A stretch of DNA of 64,000 nt, taken from Sinorhizobium fredii USDA 205. GTDB lineage: Bacteria; Pseudomonadota; Alphaproteobacteria; Rhizobiales; Rhizobiaceae. The notes under the pieces are model-generated. The model searched no databases, was not told the origin of the DNA, and was given only the letters and a program-made list of their open reading frames with translations. The stretch is from contig NZ_AUTC01000077.1 in assembly GCF_001461695.1 (NCBI RefSeq), positions 1 through 64,000 of the forward strand, read 5' to 3'. This document shows, in pieces, positions 20,891 to 28,985 of the stretch. The position numbers were made by a program, and so were the translations under genes. The first letter of the stretch is position 1. The number at the start of each line of letters is the position of its first letter.

Positions 20891-21679
20891 TCAGATTGCC
20901 AGCGCAAGGGCGCCCAGCACTGCGATTTCCGTCAGCTGCTGCGTGGCGCCGATCGTGTCGCCGGTATGGCCGCCGAGCTTGCGACCGACAATCCTGCCGA
21001 AGCCCAACACAGTGACGGCGAATGCGGCGAAAGCGAGCAGGGCTGCAATCGGCGGAATCCCGGCTGCATAGAACAGCAGAAGCGAGAGAATCGCTCCGGA
21101 GCCAAGCGCCTGAGATGTCGCGCGCGGTTCCGGAATGCCTGCTGCCGCGGCGACACCGTCGCGGCGCGCCGGGGGCAGACGCGACCAGTGCCAGACCATG
21201 GCCGTGCGGCTGAGGGCGGCAGTCCCGAGAAGTGCAGACGCGGCACCAAAGGGAGAGAGAAGCGGCAGGAAGGCGGCGAGTGCCGAGACGCGAAGGCCGA
21301 AGGAAAGGATGAGCGCCACCGCTGCATAGGTGCCGATGCGGCTATCCTTCATGATGGCCAGTGCCGCGTCGCGATCGCGGCCGCCGCCCAGGCCGTCGGC
21401 CGTGTCGCCGAGGCCGTCCTCGTGCAGGGCGCCGGTGACGAGCGCCTGCACGGCGACGATCAGGAAAGCGGTGAACAGCGAGCTCGCCTGAAGCACGTCC
21501 AGGAGCGCTGCCAGCAGCGCCGCGGGGAGGGCGATCAGAATGCCGGCGAGCGGAAAGGCGCGCACGGCGCGGCTCAGCCGACCGTCATGATCGGCGAAAT
21601 GGCGCCGAGGCATGGGGATGCGGCTCAGGAACGCCACCGATCGCGCCAGATCATCGCAGAGATCGCCGATAAAGCGCAT
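20891..21679 (-). CDS. cobS: Adenosylcobinamide-GDP ribazoletransferase
   Basis: CobS (CobV in Pseudomonas naming) joins GDP-cobinamide to alpha-ribazole in the last step of vitamin B12 assembly; it is an inner-membrane enzyme. The 262-residue product has about six hydrophobic segments and the cytosolic acidic motif EDGLGDTADGLGGGRD that binds Mg2+. The ATG at 21679 follows GGGAGG. It is divergent from cobT with 148 bases between. The MITE-like element starts 25 bases after its stop and lies between it and the DUF1289 gene. Confidence 0.93.
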   Translation of the reverse strand: MRFIGDLCDDLARSVAFLSRIPMPRRHFADHDGRLSRAVRAFPLAGILIALPAALLAALLDVLQASSLFTAFLIVAVQALVTGALHEDGLGDTADGLGGGRDRDAALAIMKDSRIGTYAAVALILSFGLRVSALAAFLPLLSPFGAASALLGTAALSRTAMVWHWSRLPPARRDGVAAAAGIPEPRATSQALGSGAILSLLLFYAAGIPPIAALLAFAAFAVTVLGFGRIVGRKLGGHTGDTIGATQQLTEIAVLGALALAI

Positions 21680-21827
21680 TGTCCCTCCCAGGTCGGAGCC
21701 GCCCGAATCGCCGGCCCTTTGCCGGATCATGCTCCGGCGACAGCATTTGGCGCAAATGCCGTTGCCGGAAGCGCTGGCAGCCTCTATGACGGGCGCCGAA
21801 CCACCCTTCGTTCAGCAAGGATTCCCC

Positions 21828-22844
21828 ATGAGTGCCAGCGGCCTGCCGTTTGATGATTTCCGCGAGTTGTTGCGAAACCTGCCGGGACCGGATGCGGCGG
21901 CACTCGTTGCGGCCCGCGAGCGGGATTCGCAACTGACGAAGCCGCCCGGTGCGCTCGGCCGTCTCGAGGAAATCGCTTTCTGGCTCGCCGCCTGGACGGG
22001 CCGTCCGCCTGCGGTCAACCGGCCGCTCGTGGCGATCTTCGCCGGCAATCACGGTGTGACCAGGCAGGGCGTCACGCCTTTCCCCTCGTCGGTTACGGCC
22101 CAGATGGTGGAGAATTTCGCCGCCGGCGGGGCGGCCATCAATCAGATCTGCGTCACCCATGACCTTGGGCTCAAGGTCTTCGACCTGGCGCTCGATTATC
22201 CGACCGGCGACATCACCGAGGAAGCGGCCCTGTCCGAACGCGACTGCGCCGCGACGATGGCCTTCGGCATGGAGGCGATCGCCGGCGGCACGGACCTGCT
22301 CTGCATCGGCGAAATGGGCATCGGCAACACGACGATCGCCGCCGCCATCAATCTCGGCCTCTATGGCGGGACCGCGGAGGAATGGGTCGGTCCGGGCACG
22401 GGCTCCGAAGGCGAAGTGCTGAAGCGCAAGATCGCGGCCGTCGAGAGGGCCGTTGCGCTTCATCGCGATCACCTGTCCGATCCGCTCGAACTGATGCGCC
22501 GGCTCGGAGGGCGCGAAATTGCGGCCATGGCTGGCGCCATCCTCGCGGCACGCATGCAGAAGGTGCCGGTGATCGTCGACGGTTATGTGGCAACCGCAGC
22601 CGCGGCGATCCTCAAGGCAGCCAACCCGGCAGCACTCGACCATTGCCTGATCGGCCATGTCTCGGGAGAGCCCGGCCACATTCGTGCTATCGAGAAGCTC
22701 GGCAAGACGCCGCTGCTGGCGCTCGGCATGCGGCTCGGCGAGGGCACGGGCGCCGCACTTGCCGCAGGCATCGTCAAGGCGGCCGCCGCCTGCCATAGCG
22801 GAATGGCAACCTTCGCCCAGGCCGGTGTCAGCAACAAGGACTGA
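21828..22844 (+). CDS. cobT: Nicotinate-nucleotide:DMB phosphoribosyltransferase
   Basis: CobT (CobU in Pseudomonas naming) makes alpha-ribazole phosphate from nicotinate mononucleotide and dimethylbenzimidazole, feeding CobS. The 338-residue product matches the family length. FAGNHGVTRQGVTPFPSSVT and the catalytic Glu region GEGTGAALA near the C-terminus are visible. The ATG at 21828 has AAGGA upstream; the frame opens earlier at 21612. I looked for a cobalamin riboswitch in the 148-base cobS-cobT gap and saw none. Confidence 0.95.
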   Translation: MSASGLPFDDFRELLRNLPGPDAAALVAARERDSQLTKPPGALGRLEEIAFWLAAWTGRPPAVNRPLVAIFAGNHGVTRQGVTPFPSSVTAQMVENFAAGGAAINQICVTHDLGLKVFDLALDYPTGDITEEAALSERDCAATMAFGMEAIAGGTDLLCIGEMGIGNTTIAAAINLGLYGGTAEEWVGPGTGSEGEVLKRKIAAVERAVALHRDHLSDPLELMRRLGGREIAAMAGAILAARMQKVPVIVDGYVATAAAAILKAANPAALDHCLIGHVSGEPGHIRAIEKLGKTPLLALGMRLGEGTGAALAAGIVKAAAACHSGMATFAQAGVSNKD

Positions 22845-23027
22845 CGCCTCGGCTTGGTCCATTCCTGTCGGTCGACTGTCAGCCATGTTATGCTTGGCAA
22901 CTGCGGTCTTGAAGCGGAGCGCCTTCTCGCCTATCGGGGGATGCGGGGGCGTTCTTCGATTGAAGCCGGCCTCGCATTCGCCGCAATCGCAATGTCGAAG
23001 CTGCACAGTCAAGCTCGTCGAGATGAA

Positions 23028-23441
23028 ATGGACGCCAAGAACACCACCTCCCGTCACGGTCAAGCGGCCCCTGTCACAAAGCATACCGGCATCCGGCATC
23101 TCTTTGCGGCCGCGAGCTATTCGCTGGGCGGCGCGAAGCGGCTGATCGGCGAGGCGGCCTTTCGCCACGAGCTGATGGCCTTCGCCGTTGCAATGGCCGC
23201 CTTCGTCATCGCCGGCGCCAGCGTCTTCCAATATGTCGCGATGGCCATCCTGTTCCTGCTGATGATGGCCTTCGAAGCGATCAACACGGCGATCGAAGAG
23301 ATCGTCGATCGCGTCTCGCCGGAAATCTCGGACATGGGCAAGCACGCCAAGGATCTCGGATCCTTCGCCTGCCTCTGCCTCATTCTGGCGAACGCCACCT
23401 ACGCCTTTTACGTGGTGTTCCTGGGGCGCTACCTTGGCTGA
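23028..23441 (+). CDS. dgkA: Diacylglycerol kinase, DgkA type
   Basis: A 137-residue membrane kinase that recycles diacylglycerol to phosphatidic acid, for instance after headgroup transfer to periplasmic glucans. It has three helices and the diagnostic motif [17 protein letters not shown] with the catalytic Glu and metal-binding residues. The N-terminal extension of about 25 residues is variable in the family. The ATG at 23028 is preferred to earlier starts because those lack similarity. A RIME-like repeat follows the stop by 9 bases. Confidence 0.9.
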   Translation: MDAKNTTSRHGQAAPVTKHTGIRHLFAAASYSLGGAKRLIGEAAFRHELMAFAVAMAAFVIAGASVFQYVAMAILFLLMMAFEAINTAIEEIVDRVSPEISDMGKHAKDLGSFACLCLILANATYAFYVVFLGRYLG

Positions 23442-23449
23442 CGACGGCT

Positions 23450-23554
23450 ACTGCATGTCTCCTTAAATCGACCTCGATTTAAGGACAAAGACATGCAGCA
23501 ATTCAAAGTGCTACAGCGACCTTTTCGCGCCTGATAAGACGCGCGGCGCTGTAG
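23450..23554. repeat. RIME-like repeat, copy 1
   Basis: Two palindromes make a roughly 105-base unit. CTGCATGT..ACATGCAG encloses a perfect CCTTAAATCGA/TCGATTTAAGG pair (23461-23484). CTACAGCG (23511-23518) pairs with CGCTGTAG (23547-23554). This matches the layout of Rhizobium-specific intergenic mosaic elements (RIME). It lies between the convergent ends of dgkA and the histidine kinase gene, and is inverted relative to copies 2 and 3. Confidence 0.82.
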
Positions 23555-23567
23555 TGCGCCTCGTCTT

Positions 23568-25103
23568 TCAGGCGAAGCTCTTGCGGCGGCGTGCGGGCGA
23601 GGGGACGTCCTCGACCGGCGGCAGGCTCTGCAGGACGCGGCGGGGCGGCAGGATGGCGATTGCCTCGGTGCCTTCGCGAAGCTTCGAGCGCAGGATGAAT
23701 TGGCCATTGTGCTTGGCGAGGATCGCCTGGACGATCGGCAAGCCAAGTCCGGTGCCCTGCTCGGCGCTCTTGATCGCGATCGAGCCCTGGCCGAAGGCGG
23801 AGAGCACGATCGGAATCTCTTCCTCGGGAATGCCCGGGCCATTGTCCTTGATCGAGATGTACTGTCCGCCGCCGGCCGTCCAGCCGACCTTGACGGTGAT
23901 TTCCCCGCCGGCAGACGTGAACTTGACGGCGTTCGACAAGAGATTGAGTGCGACCTGGCGTATCGCCTTCTCGTCGACCCAGACGGAGGGCATGGCCGTC
24001 TCGAATTGCGACCCGATCGTGATGTTCTTGCCGCGGGCGCGGAGCTGCACCATGCCGATGCAATCCTCGGCGATCTCGGCGAGATTGACCGCCTCTTCGT
24101 TGAGCTCGTACCGACCGGCTTCGATGCGGGACAGGTCGAGGATCTCGTTGATGAGGTTCAGCAGATGCTCACCGGAGCGGTGAATGTCGACCGTGTATTC
24201 CTTGTAGGTCGGATTGTTGAGCGGCCCCAGCACCTCCGTCGACATCACTTCCGAGAAGCCGAGAATGGCATTGAGCGGCGTGCGCAGCTCGTGCGACATC
24301 GATGCAAGGAAGCGGGACTTGGCGAGGTTTGCCTCTTCGGCACGCCGGCGCGCCTCGTCCGACATGGACTTCGCCACTTCGAGTTCGGCGATCAGGTCGT
24401 CCTTTTCCGACTGCATGGAGAGGATATGCACATTCGCCTTGTTCATGCGCTCCGTCATGAAGGCCAGAAAAACGAGCGAGAGCGACAGGATGCCGGTCAG
24501 TCCGACATGAATGGGATCGCCCGCCGTCAGCGACGAGAAACCGAGCGCGGCGACGACCGGAAGGAAGGTATAGACCAAGGCGTTGCGCAGCAGGAACGTG
24601 CCCATTGCAGTGGCCGCAAGGGCGATGAACAGCCCGGTACCTTCGAAGAGAGCAAATTGAATCTCGCCGCAGGCGCTGCAGTCATGGAGGGCAAAGATCG
24701 CCCAGCACAATCCCATGAGCAATTGGCCGGCGAGAAAGCGGCGGCGCCAGATGGCGACTTTCTCCGCGCCGATGTTCTGGCGCTTCGCCTTGCGTGCCAG
24801 GAAGACCGTGACCGCATGGGCCGAAAGCGCCATCAGGCCCCAAAGGAGAATGCTCGGCTCCTCGGAGAGATAGAGGCCGATCGCCGAAATCAAACCGACC
24901 AGCAGGGGGAGGGCAACGGCGCCGTGCAGGACGGCATCGATGTGGAGGAGGAGCATTTCGCGGTCGAAGCCGGCGGGCACGGACGAACCGGTCTGCAGCC
25001 GCTGGCGGGTCGCGCGCACCGCCTTCGAAACAGCCTTGTTCCGATGGTTTCGCGACTTGTCGACGATGATCTTATCAGTCGATGTGCTGACAGCGATGCT
25101 CAT
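23568..25103 (-). CDS. Membrane sensor histidine kinase
   Basis: A 511-residue kinase. About six N-terminal membrane helices (residues 50-225) form the sensor region, followed by a short coiled linker, a HisKA domain with SMSHELRTPLNAILGFSEVM, and an HATPase domain with NLLSNAVKFT, DNGPGIP and GTGLGLPI. The H-box wording is that of the alphaproteobacterial PleC/DivJ/PdhS group, which talks to DivK/PleD-like regulators; membership is inference. There is no adjacent response regulator. RIME-like repeats flank the gene on both sides. Confidence 0.88.
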   Translation of the reverse strand: MSIAVSTSTDKIIVDKSRNHRNKAVSKAVRATRQRLQTGSSVPAGFDREMLLLHIDAVLHGAVALPLLVGLISAIGLYLSEEPSILLWGLMALSAHAVTVFLARKAKRQNIGAEKVAIWRRRFLAGQLLMGLCWAIFALHDCSACGEIQFALFEGTGLFIALAATAMGTFLLRNALVYTFLPVVAALGFSSLTAGDPIHVGLTGILSLSLVFLAFMTERMNKANVHILSMQSEKDDLIAELEVAKSMSDEARRRAEEANLAKSRFLASMSHELRTPLNAILGFSEVMSTEVLGPLNNPTYKEYTVDIHRSGEHLLNLINEILDLSRIEAGRYELNEEAVNLAEIAEDCIGMVQLRARGKNITIGSQFETAMPSVWVDEKAIRQVALNLLSNAVKFTSAGGEITVKVGWTAGGGQYISIKDNGPGIPEEEIPIVLSAFGQGSIAIKSAEQGTGLGLPIVQAILAKHNGQFILRSKLREGTEAIAILPPRRVLQSLPPVEDVPSPARRRKSFA

Positions 25104-25168
25104 GCTCGTGGATCGGGAATTGCGTTGGCTTGCAGTCTAGGATGCAATCCTTAAGAAGTTGCTGCCCT

Positions 25169-25272
25169 CTACAGCGCCCGCGCGTCTTTTCAGACGCGCT
25201 AGGGGGCGCTGTAGCGCTTTGAATTGCTGCATGTTTTATCCTTGAATCGCATGATTTAAGGAAACATGCAGT
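25169..25272. repeat. RIME-like repeat, copy 2
   Basis: CTACAGCGCC (25169-25178) pairs with GGCGCTGTAG (25205-25214). A CGCTTTGAATTG spacer follows, then TGCATGTTTTATCCTT..AAGG..ACATGCA. It is opposite in orientation to copy 1. The inner ATTTAAGG palindrome has decayed. It sits in the divergent gap between the kinase and nuclease genes, so it may be in one of their leaders. Confidence 0.8.
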
Positions 25273-25366
25273 GGGAAGGATTCGACAACCATTGTGGCGC
25301 GATTGGGTTTTTGCCTCTCCGTTGCGTGACAACAGGGAAGCCGATGCCAGACAGGGAGGACACCGC

Positions 25367-26083
25367 TTGAAGCCAGGGCAACGCAAGTTCCGTATTGTCG
25401 GTGGCGGAAGGCAGGCGCAGGCCAACCGGCGTTTCGCTTTTGGGCGACCGGGGACCACATCGACGCGGAACGACCGCCGGCAGGGGCGCGGCAGCCTGAT
25501 CGGCGGCTGGATTTTCCTGCTCCTGCTAAGCCTTGGCGCCTATGTCGCTTCCAGGCTGCCGCCGCCGGAAGCGGCCGTAACCGGGGAGCTGCGCGGCGCC
25601 GCCGTCGCGAGTGACGGAGACAGTCTGCGGCTCAACGGCCGTCGTGTGCGTATCGAGGGTATCGACGCCCCGGAAATCGGTCAGACGTGTCAGCGTGGTG
25701 GGGCGGGATGGAGCTGTGGTGCGGAGGCGCAGCAGCGTCTAGAGGGCCTCATAGATGGAGCGACGACGCGCTGCCGCCTCCATGGCCACGACCGCTACGG
25801 CCGTGAGCTCGGCCTGTGCGAAGCCGGTGGGCGCGACATCGGCCGCGAGATGGTTCTCTCCGGTCATGCCGTCAGCTATGGGCTCTACCACGAGGAAGAG
25901 GCTTTTGCGCGCGACAGCCAAGCCGGGCTGTGGGCAGGGGATTTCGTCCGCCCGCAGGAATGGCGCCGTTCCCAGGGCAAAGCCGAGGAGGCGCCGCACC
26001 GGGCCGGCGATTGGCTTGAACTCATCGTGCAGTGGCTCGAAGACCAGGCTTGGAAGATCGCGAAGGAGTTCGTCGGTGCCTAG
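25367..26083 (+). CDS. Membrane-anchored thermonuclease-family protein
   Basis: A 238-residue protein with a basic N-terminus, one membrane helix (LIGGWIFLLLLSLGAYVAS, about residues 45-63) and an SNase-like OB-fold domain. Visible catalytic residues are RIEGIDAPEI and GRELG. The TTG at 25367 is the likely start because AGGGAGGA precedes it by 6 bases; the frame opens at 25271 inside the repeat. The domain should lie in the periplasm. The stop overlaps the next gene's GTG start region by 8 bases, so both are translated together. Confidence 0.82.
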   Translation: MKPGQRKFRIVGGGRQAQANRRFAFGRPGTTSTRNDRRQGRGSLIGGWIFLLLLSLGAYVASRLPPPEAAVTGELRGAAVASDGDSLRLNGRRVRIEGIDAPEIGQTCQRGGAGWSCGAEAQQRLEGLIDGATTRCRLHGHDRYGRELGLCEAGGRDIGREMVLSGHAVSYGLYHEEEAFARDSQAGLWAGDFVRPQEWRRSQGKAEEAPHRAGDWLELIVQWLEDQAWKIAKEFVGA

Positions 26084-26711
26084 CGACGAGGAGCGGCTGC
26101 GGGAGTTGCGGGCCGCGATCGCGGCCTGCCGCCTCTGTCGCGACGATCCGGCGCGCGGCGAGGGCCATCGCCTGCCGCATGAGCCGCGGCCCGTGGCAGT
26201 CCTTTCCGCCACCGCCCGCATCCTCATTGCCGGCCAGGCGCCGGGCTTGCGGGTGCATGAAAGCGGGCTTCCCTTCAACGATGCGTCGGGCGACCGGTTG
26301 CGGCAATGGCTCGCGGTCGACCGCGACGCCTTCTACGATCCGCGCAACTTCGCCATCGTTCCTATGGGTTTCTGCTTTCCAGGCTACGACAGGCATGGCG
26401 GCGACCTGCCGCCGCGAGCCGAATGCGCGCCGCTGTGGCGGCGGCGGGCGATGGACGCCATGCCGCAGATCGAGCTCATATTGGCGGTTGGCCACCATGC
26501 GCAGCGCTGGCATATCGGAGCCGACTGTCCGAAATCGATGACCGACACCGTCCGCAACTGGGAGCGGTATGTGAAGCGCAACATCGGCACCGCGATATTG
26601 CCCTTGCCGCATCCGAGCTGGCGCAATACCGGCTGGCTGCGGAAGAATCCGTGGTTCGAGACAGAACTGCTTCCCTATCTGCGCGAACGGGTCGAAGCGC
26701 TGATCCGGTGA
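26076..26711 (+). CDS. Uracil-DNA glycosylase family protein
   Basis: A 211-residue protein. An early CRLCRDDP pair, ILIAGQAPGLRVHESGLPF and the late LPLPHPSW are the family-4/5-like UDG signatures (uracil pocket and DNA-intercalation loop). Whether it removes uracil or another base is not clear. The GTG at 26076 follows AAGGAG at 26063 and overlaps the nuclease stop at 26083, giving tight coupling with that gene. Confidence 0.85.
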   Translation: MPSDEERLRELRAAIAACRLCRDDPARGEGHRLPHEPRPVAVLSATARILIAGQAPGLRVHESGLPFNDASGDRLRQWLAVDRDAFYDPRNFAIVPMGFCFPGYDRHGGDLPPRAECAPLWRRRAMDAMPQIELILAVGHHAQRWHIGADCPKSMTDTVRNWERYVKRNIGTAILPLPHPSWRNTGWLRKNPWFETELLPYLRERVEALIR

Positions 26712-26775
26712 AACAATTTTCTTTCTTTTCATAAATTCCGCGCTATAGAGGGAAAAATATTCGAGAGGATTTTCC

Positions 26776-27264
26776 ATGGACCGTCTGGACCGCAAGATCC
26801 TGCGTCTTCTGCAGGAGGACTCGACTCTGGCCGTCGCCGACCTCGCCAAGAAGGTCGGGCTTTCGACGACGCCCTGCTGGCGGCGCATCCAGAAGATGGA
26901 AGAGGATGGCGTCATTCGCCGTCGCGTCGCGCTGCTCGATCCGGTCAAGGTCAACACCAAGGTGACGGTGTTCGTTTCGGTTCGCACCAGCGCCCACTCG
27001 ATGGAATGGTTGCGTCGCTTTTCCGAAGTGGTTGCCGATTTTCCGGAAGTGGTCGAATTCTACCGCATGAGCGGCGACGTCGATTATCTGCTGCGCGTCG
27101 TCGTGCCGGATATTGCCGCCTATGACGCCTTTTACAAGCGGCTGATCGCCAAGATCGAGATCCGCGACGTCTCTTCGGCCTTCGCCATGGAGCAGATCAA
27201 GTATACGACGCAATTGCCGCTCGACTACATGGTCATCGACCAGGCGAAATCGAACGAGGACTAG
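26776..27264 (+). CDS. Lrp/AsnC family regulator
   Basis: A 162-residue regulator. An N-terminal HTH (DRKILRLLQEDSTL.. and VGLSTTPCWRRI) is followed by a RAM ligand-binding domain (motif MSGDVDYLLRVVVPD). Members bind amino acids and often control transport or catabolic genes; no obvious target adjoins it. GAGAGGA precedes the ATG. The 64-base upstream gap is AT-rich and may hold its promoter and own binding site. Confidence 0.92.
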   Translation: MDRLDRKILRLLQEDSTLAVADLAKKVGLSTTPCWRRIQKMEEDGVIRRRVALLDPVKVNTKVTVFVSVRTSAHSMEWLRRFSEVVADFPEVVEFYRMSGDVDYLLRVVVPDIAAYDAFYKRLIAKIEIRDVSSAFAMEQIKYTTQLPLDYMVIDQAKSNED

Positions 27265-27334
27265 TTCCGTCGTAGTTGATGCGGAAGTTTCGCTTCCGCA
27301 TTCATCATCACGATTTCGCTGGCATTTTCCTGTT

Positions 27335-28033
27335 TCAATCCGCAAGTCCCAACCTGCTGCGGACCTTTGCATCGGTCAGTTCCCGAGCGGCGTCCTTGCC
27401 TGTCCAGCGCGCCGCGCGGTTGGCACTCGCGGCGAGCTTTTCCGCGAGCATCAGAGCCGGCCCGTGACAGGCGGCGCTGCGCTTGCCGATCTGCCTCAGC
27501 GCCCAGTTGACCGCCTTCTTCACGAAATTGCGCTCGTCGTCGGCATGGGCCTCGATCAAGGGCAGCCAGACGAGCAGTGCCGAATCCGGCGCCTGTTTCA
27601 GATGCACCGCGCAGGTGGCGATCATCGCGAAGGCAAGCCGGCGGATGAATTCCCGGCTGTCGGCGGCGAATTCCGGGATCAACACTTGCTCGAACCGGGC
27701 GGCGACGAACAGGTCGGCCACGGTGTCGACGACTTCCCAGGAGTTGCAGTCGGCTGCCCAAAGACGTGCGTCGTCGACCGTCAATGCCTCGGGCTCGGCG
27801 GTATAGGCCGCCAGGATGCGCGCCTCCCGGATGCCGGATCGCCAGAGTTCGAGGGCGCGGGCATGCTCGGCCTTTGTCAGCCGGGCGATGCGACGAAGCT
27901 CGACATTGGAAATGCCGAGCGCCGTTTCGGTCGCGATGCCGAAGCGTGCCATGCCGGCCCGGTTTTCCGCGGAGGCAATGCTGCGCAGATGATCGATGAT
28001 CTCTTCCGCCGAGGATGCCGGCGAGAGCGTCAC
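27335..28033 (-). CDS. DNA alkylation repair (AlkD-like) protein
   Basis: A 232-residue all-helical HEAT-like repeat protein. Motifs such as WAADCNSWEVVDTVADLF and NFVKKAVNWALRQIG match the AlkD/AlkC family of DNA glycosylases, which excise alkylated bases. The start is a GTG at 28033 that overlaps the stop of the upstream dehydrogenase (GTGA), which supports the choice. About 70 bases separate its end from the Lrp gene, which is convergent. Confidence 0.85.
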   Translation of the reverse strand: MTLSPASSAEEIIDHLRSIASAENRAGMARFGIATETALGISNVELRRIARLTKAEHARALELWRSGIREARILAAYTAEPEALTVDDARLWAADCNSWEVVDTVADLFVAARFEQVLIPEFAADSREFIRRLAFAMIATCAVHLKQAPDSALLVWLPLIEAHADDERNFVKKAVNWALRQIGKRSAACHGPALMLAEKLAASANRAARWTGKDAARELTDAKVRSRLGLAD

Positions 28034-28899
28034 TTTTCGAGCCGGGCGAGCAGGGAGGACGTGTCCCAGCGGCTGCCGCCGAGGGCCTGGACCTCGGCAT
28101 AGAACTGGTCGACGAGAGCGGTCACGGGGAGCTTGGCGCCGTTGCGCCGGGCTTCCGCAAGCACGATATCGAGGTCCTTGCGCATCCAGTCGACGGCAAA
28201 CCCGAAATCGTATTTTCCGGCATTCATCGTCTTGTGGCGGTTTTCCATCTGCCAGGAGCCGGCCGCGCCCTTGGAAATGACGTCGATCACGTTTTCAATG
28301 TCGAGCCCTGCCTTCTTGCCGAAATGGATGCCTTCGGCAAGGCCCTGGACGAGGCCGGCAATGCAGATCTGGTTGATCATCTTGGTAAGCTGGCCGGCAC
28401 CCGCCGGTCCCATCAGGCCGACCATACGGGCATAGGCTTCGATCACCGGCTTCGCCTTATCGAAGGCCTCGGCATCGCCGCCACACATGACCGTCAGCAC
28501 GCCGTTCTCGGCGCCCGCCTGGCCGCCGGAAACCGGCGCATCGATGAAATGGGCGCCCTTGGCGCCGGCAGCGGCATAGAGTTCGCGAGCAACTTCGGCG
28601 GAGGCCGTCGTATTGTCGATGAAGATCGCGCCGGAGGCGATGGTCTCGAAGGCGCCGTCCGTGCCTACTGTCACCGATCGAAGGTCGTCGTCGTTGCCGA
28701 CGCAAGCAAACACGAACTCCTGGCCCTTTGCCGCTTCGGCGGGCGTCGCGGCGGCGCGTCCGCCAAACTCGGCCGCCCAACGCTCGGCCTTGGCGGCAGT
28801 GCGGTTGTAGACGGTCACGTCATGTCCGCCACGAACCTTGAGGTGGCCGGCCATCGGATAACCCATGACGCCGAGACCGAGGAATGCGACTTTGGCCAT
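28030..28899 (-). CDS. NAD(P)-dependent beta-hydroxyacid dehydrogenase
   Basis: A 289-residue member of the 3-hydroxyisobutyrate/tartronate semialdehyde reductase family. Rossmann motif FLGLGVMGYPMAGHL at residue 6, substrate motif DAPVSGGQAGA, and catalytic Lys in GQLTKMINQ. The substrate could be tartronate semialdehyde, 3-hydroxyisobutyrate or a gamma-hydroxybutyrate relative. It overlaps the following DNA-alkylation-repair gene by four bases, an odd functional pairing. Confidence 0.9.
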   Translation of the reverse strand: MAKVAFLGLGVMGYPMAGHLKVRGGHDVTVYNRTAAKAERWAAEFGGRAAATPAEAAKGQEFVFACVGNDDDLRSVTVGTDGAFETIASGAIFIDNTTASAEVARELYAAAGAKGAHFIDAPVSGGQAGAENGVLTVMCGGDAEAFDKAKPVIEAYARMVGLMGPAGAGQLTKMINQICIAGLVQGLAEGIHFGKKAGLDIENVIDVISKGAAGSWQMENRHKTMNAGKYDFGFAVDWMRKDLDIVLAEARRNGAKLPVTALVDQFYAEVQALGGSRWDTSSLLARLEK

Positions 28900-28985
28900 T
28901 GCGAAAGCTCCTGTTTACAATTGGCCAAAGATTTAGCGGAATTGGGCGGAAGGAGGAAGGCCGAGCGCAGGTCGTAACTACCATT

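Noticed and set aside
21680..21827. Cobalamin riboswitch between cobS and cobT
   Set aside because: Only 148 bases, and I could not find a B12-box or the expected paired elements.
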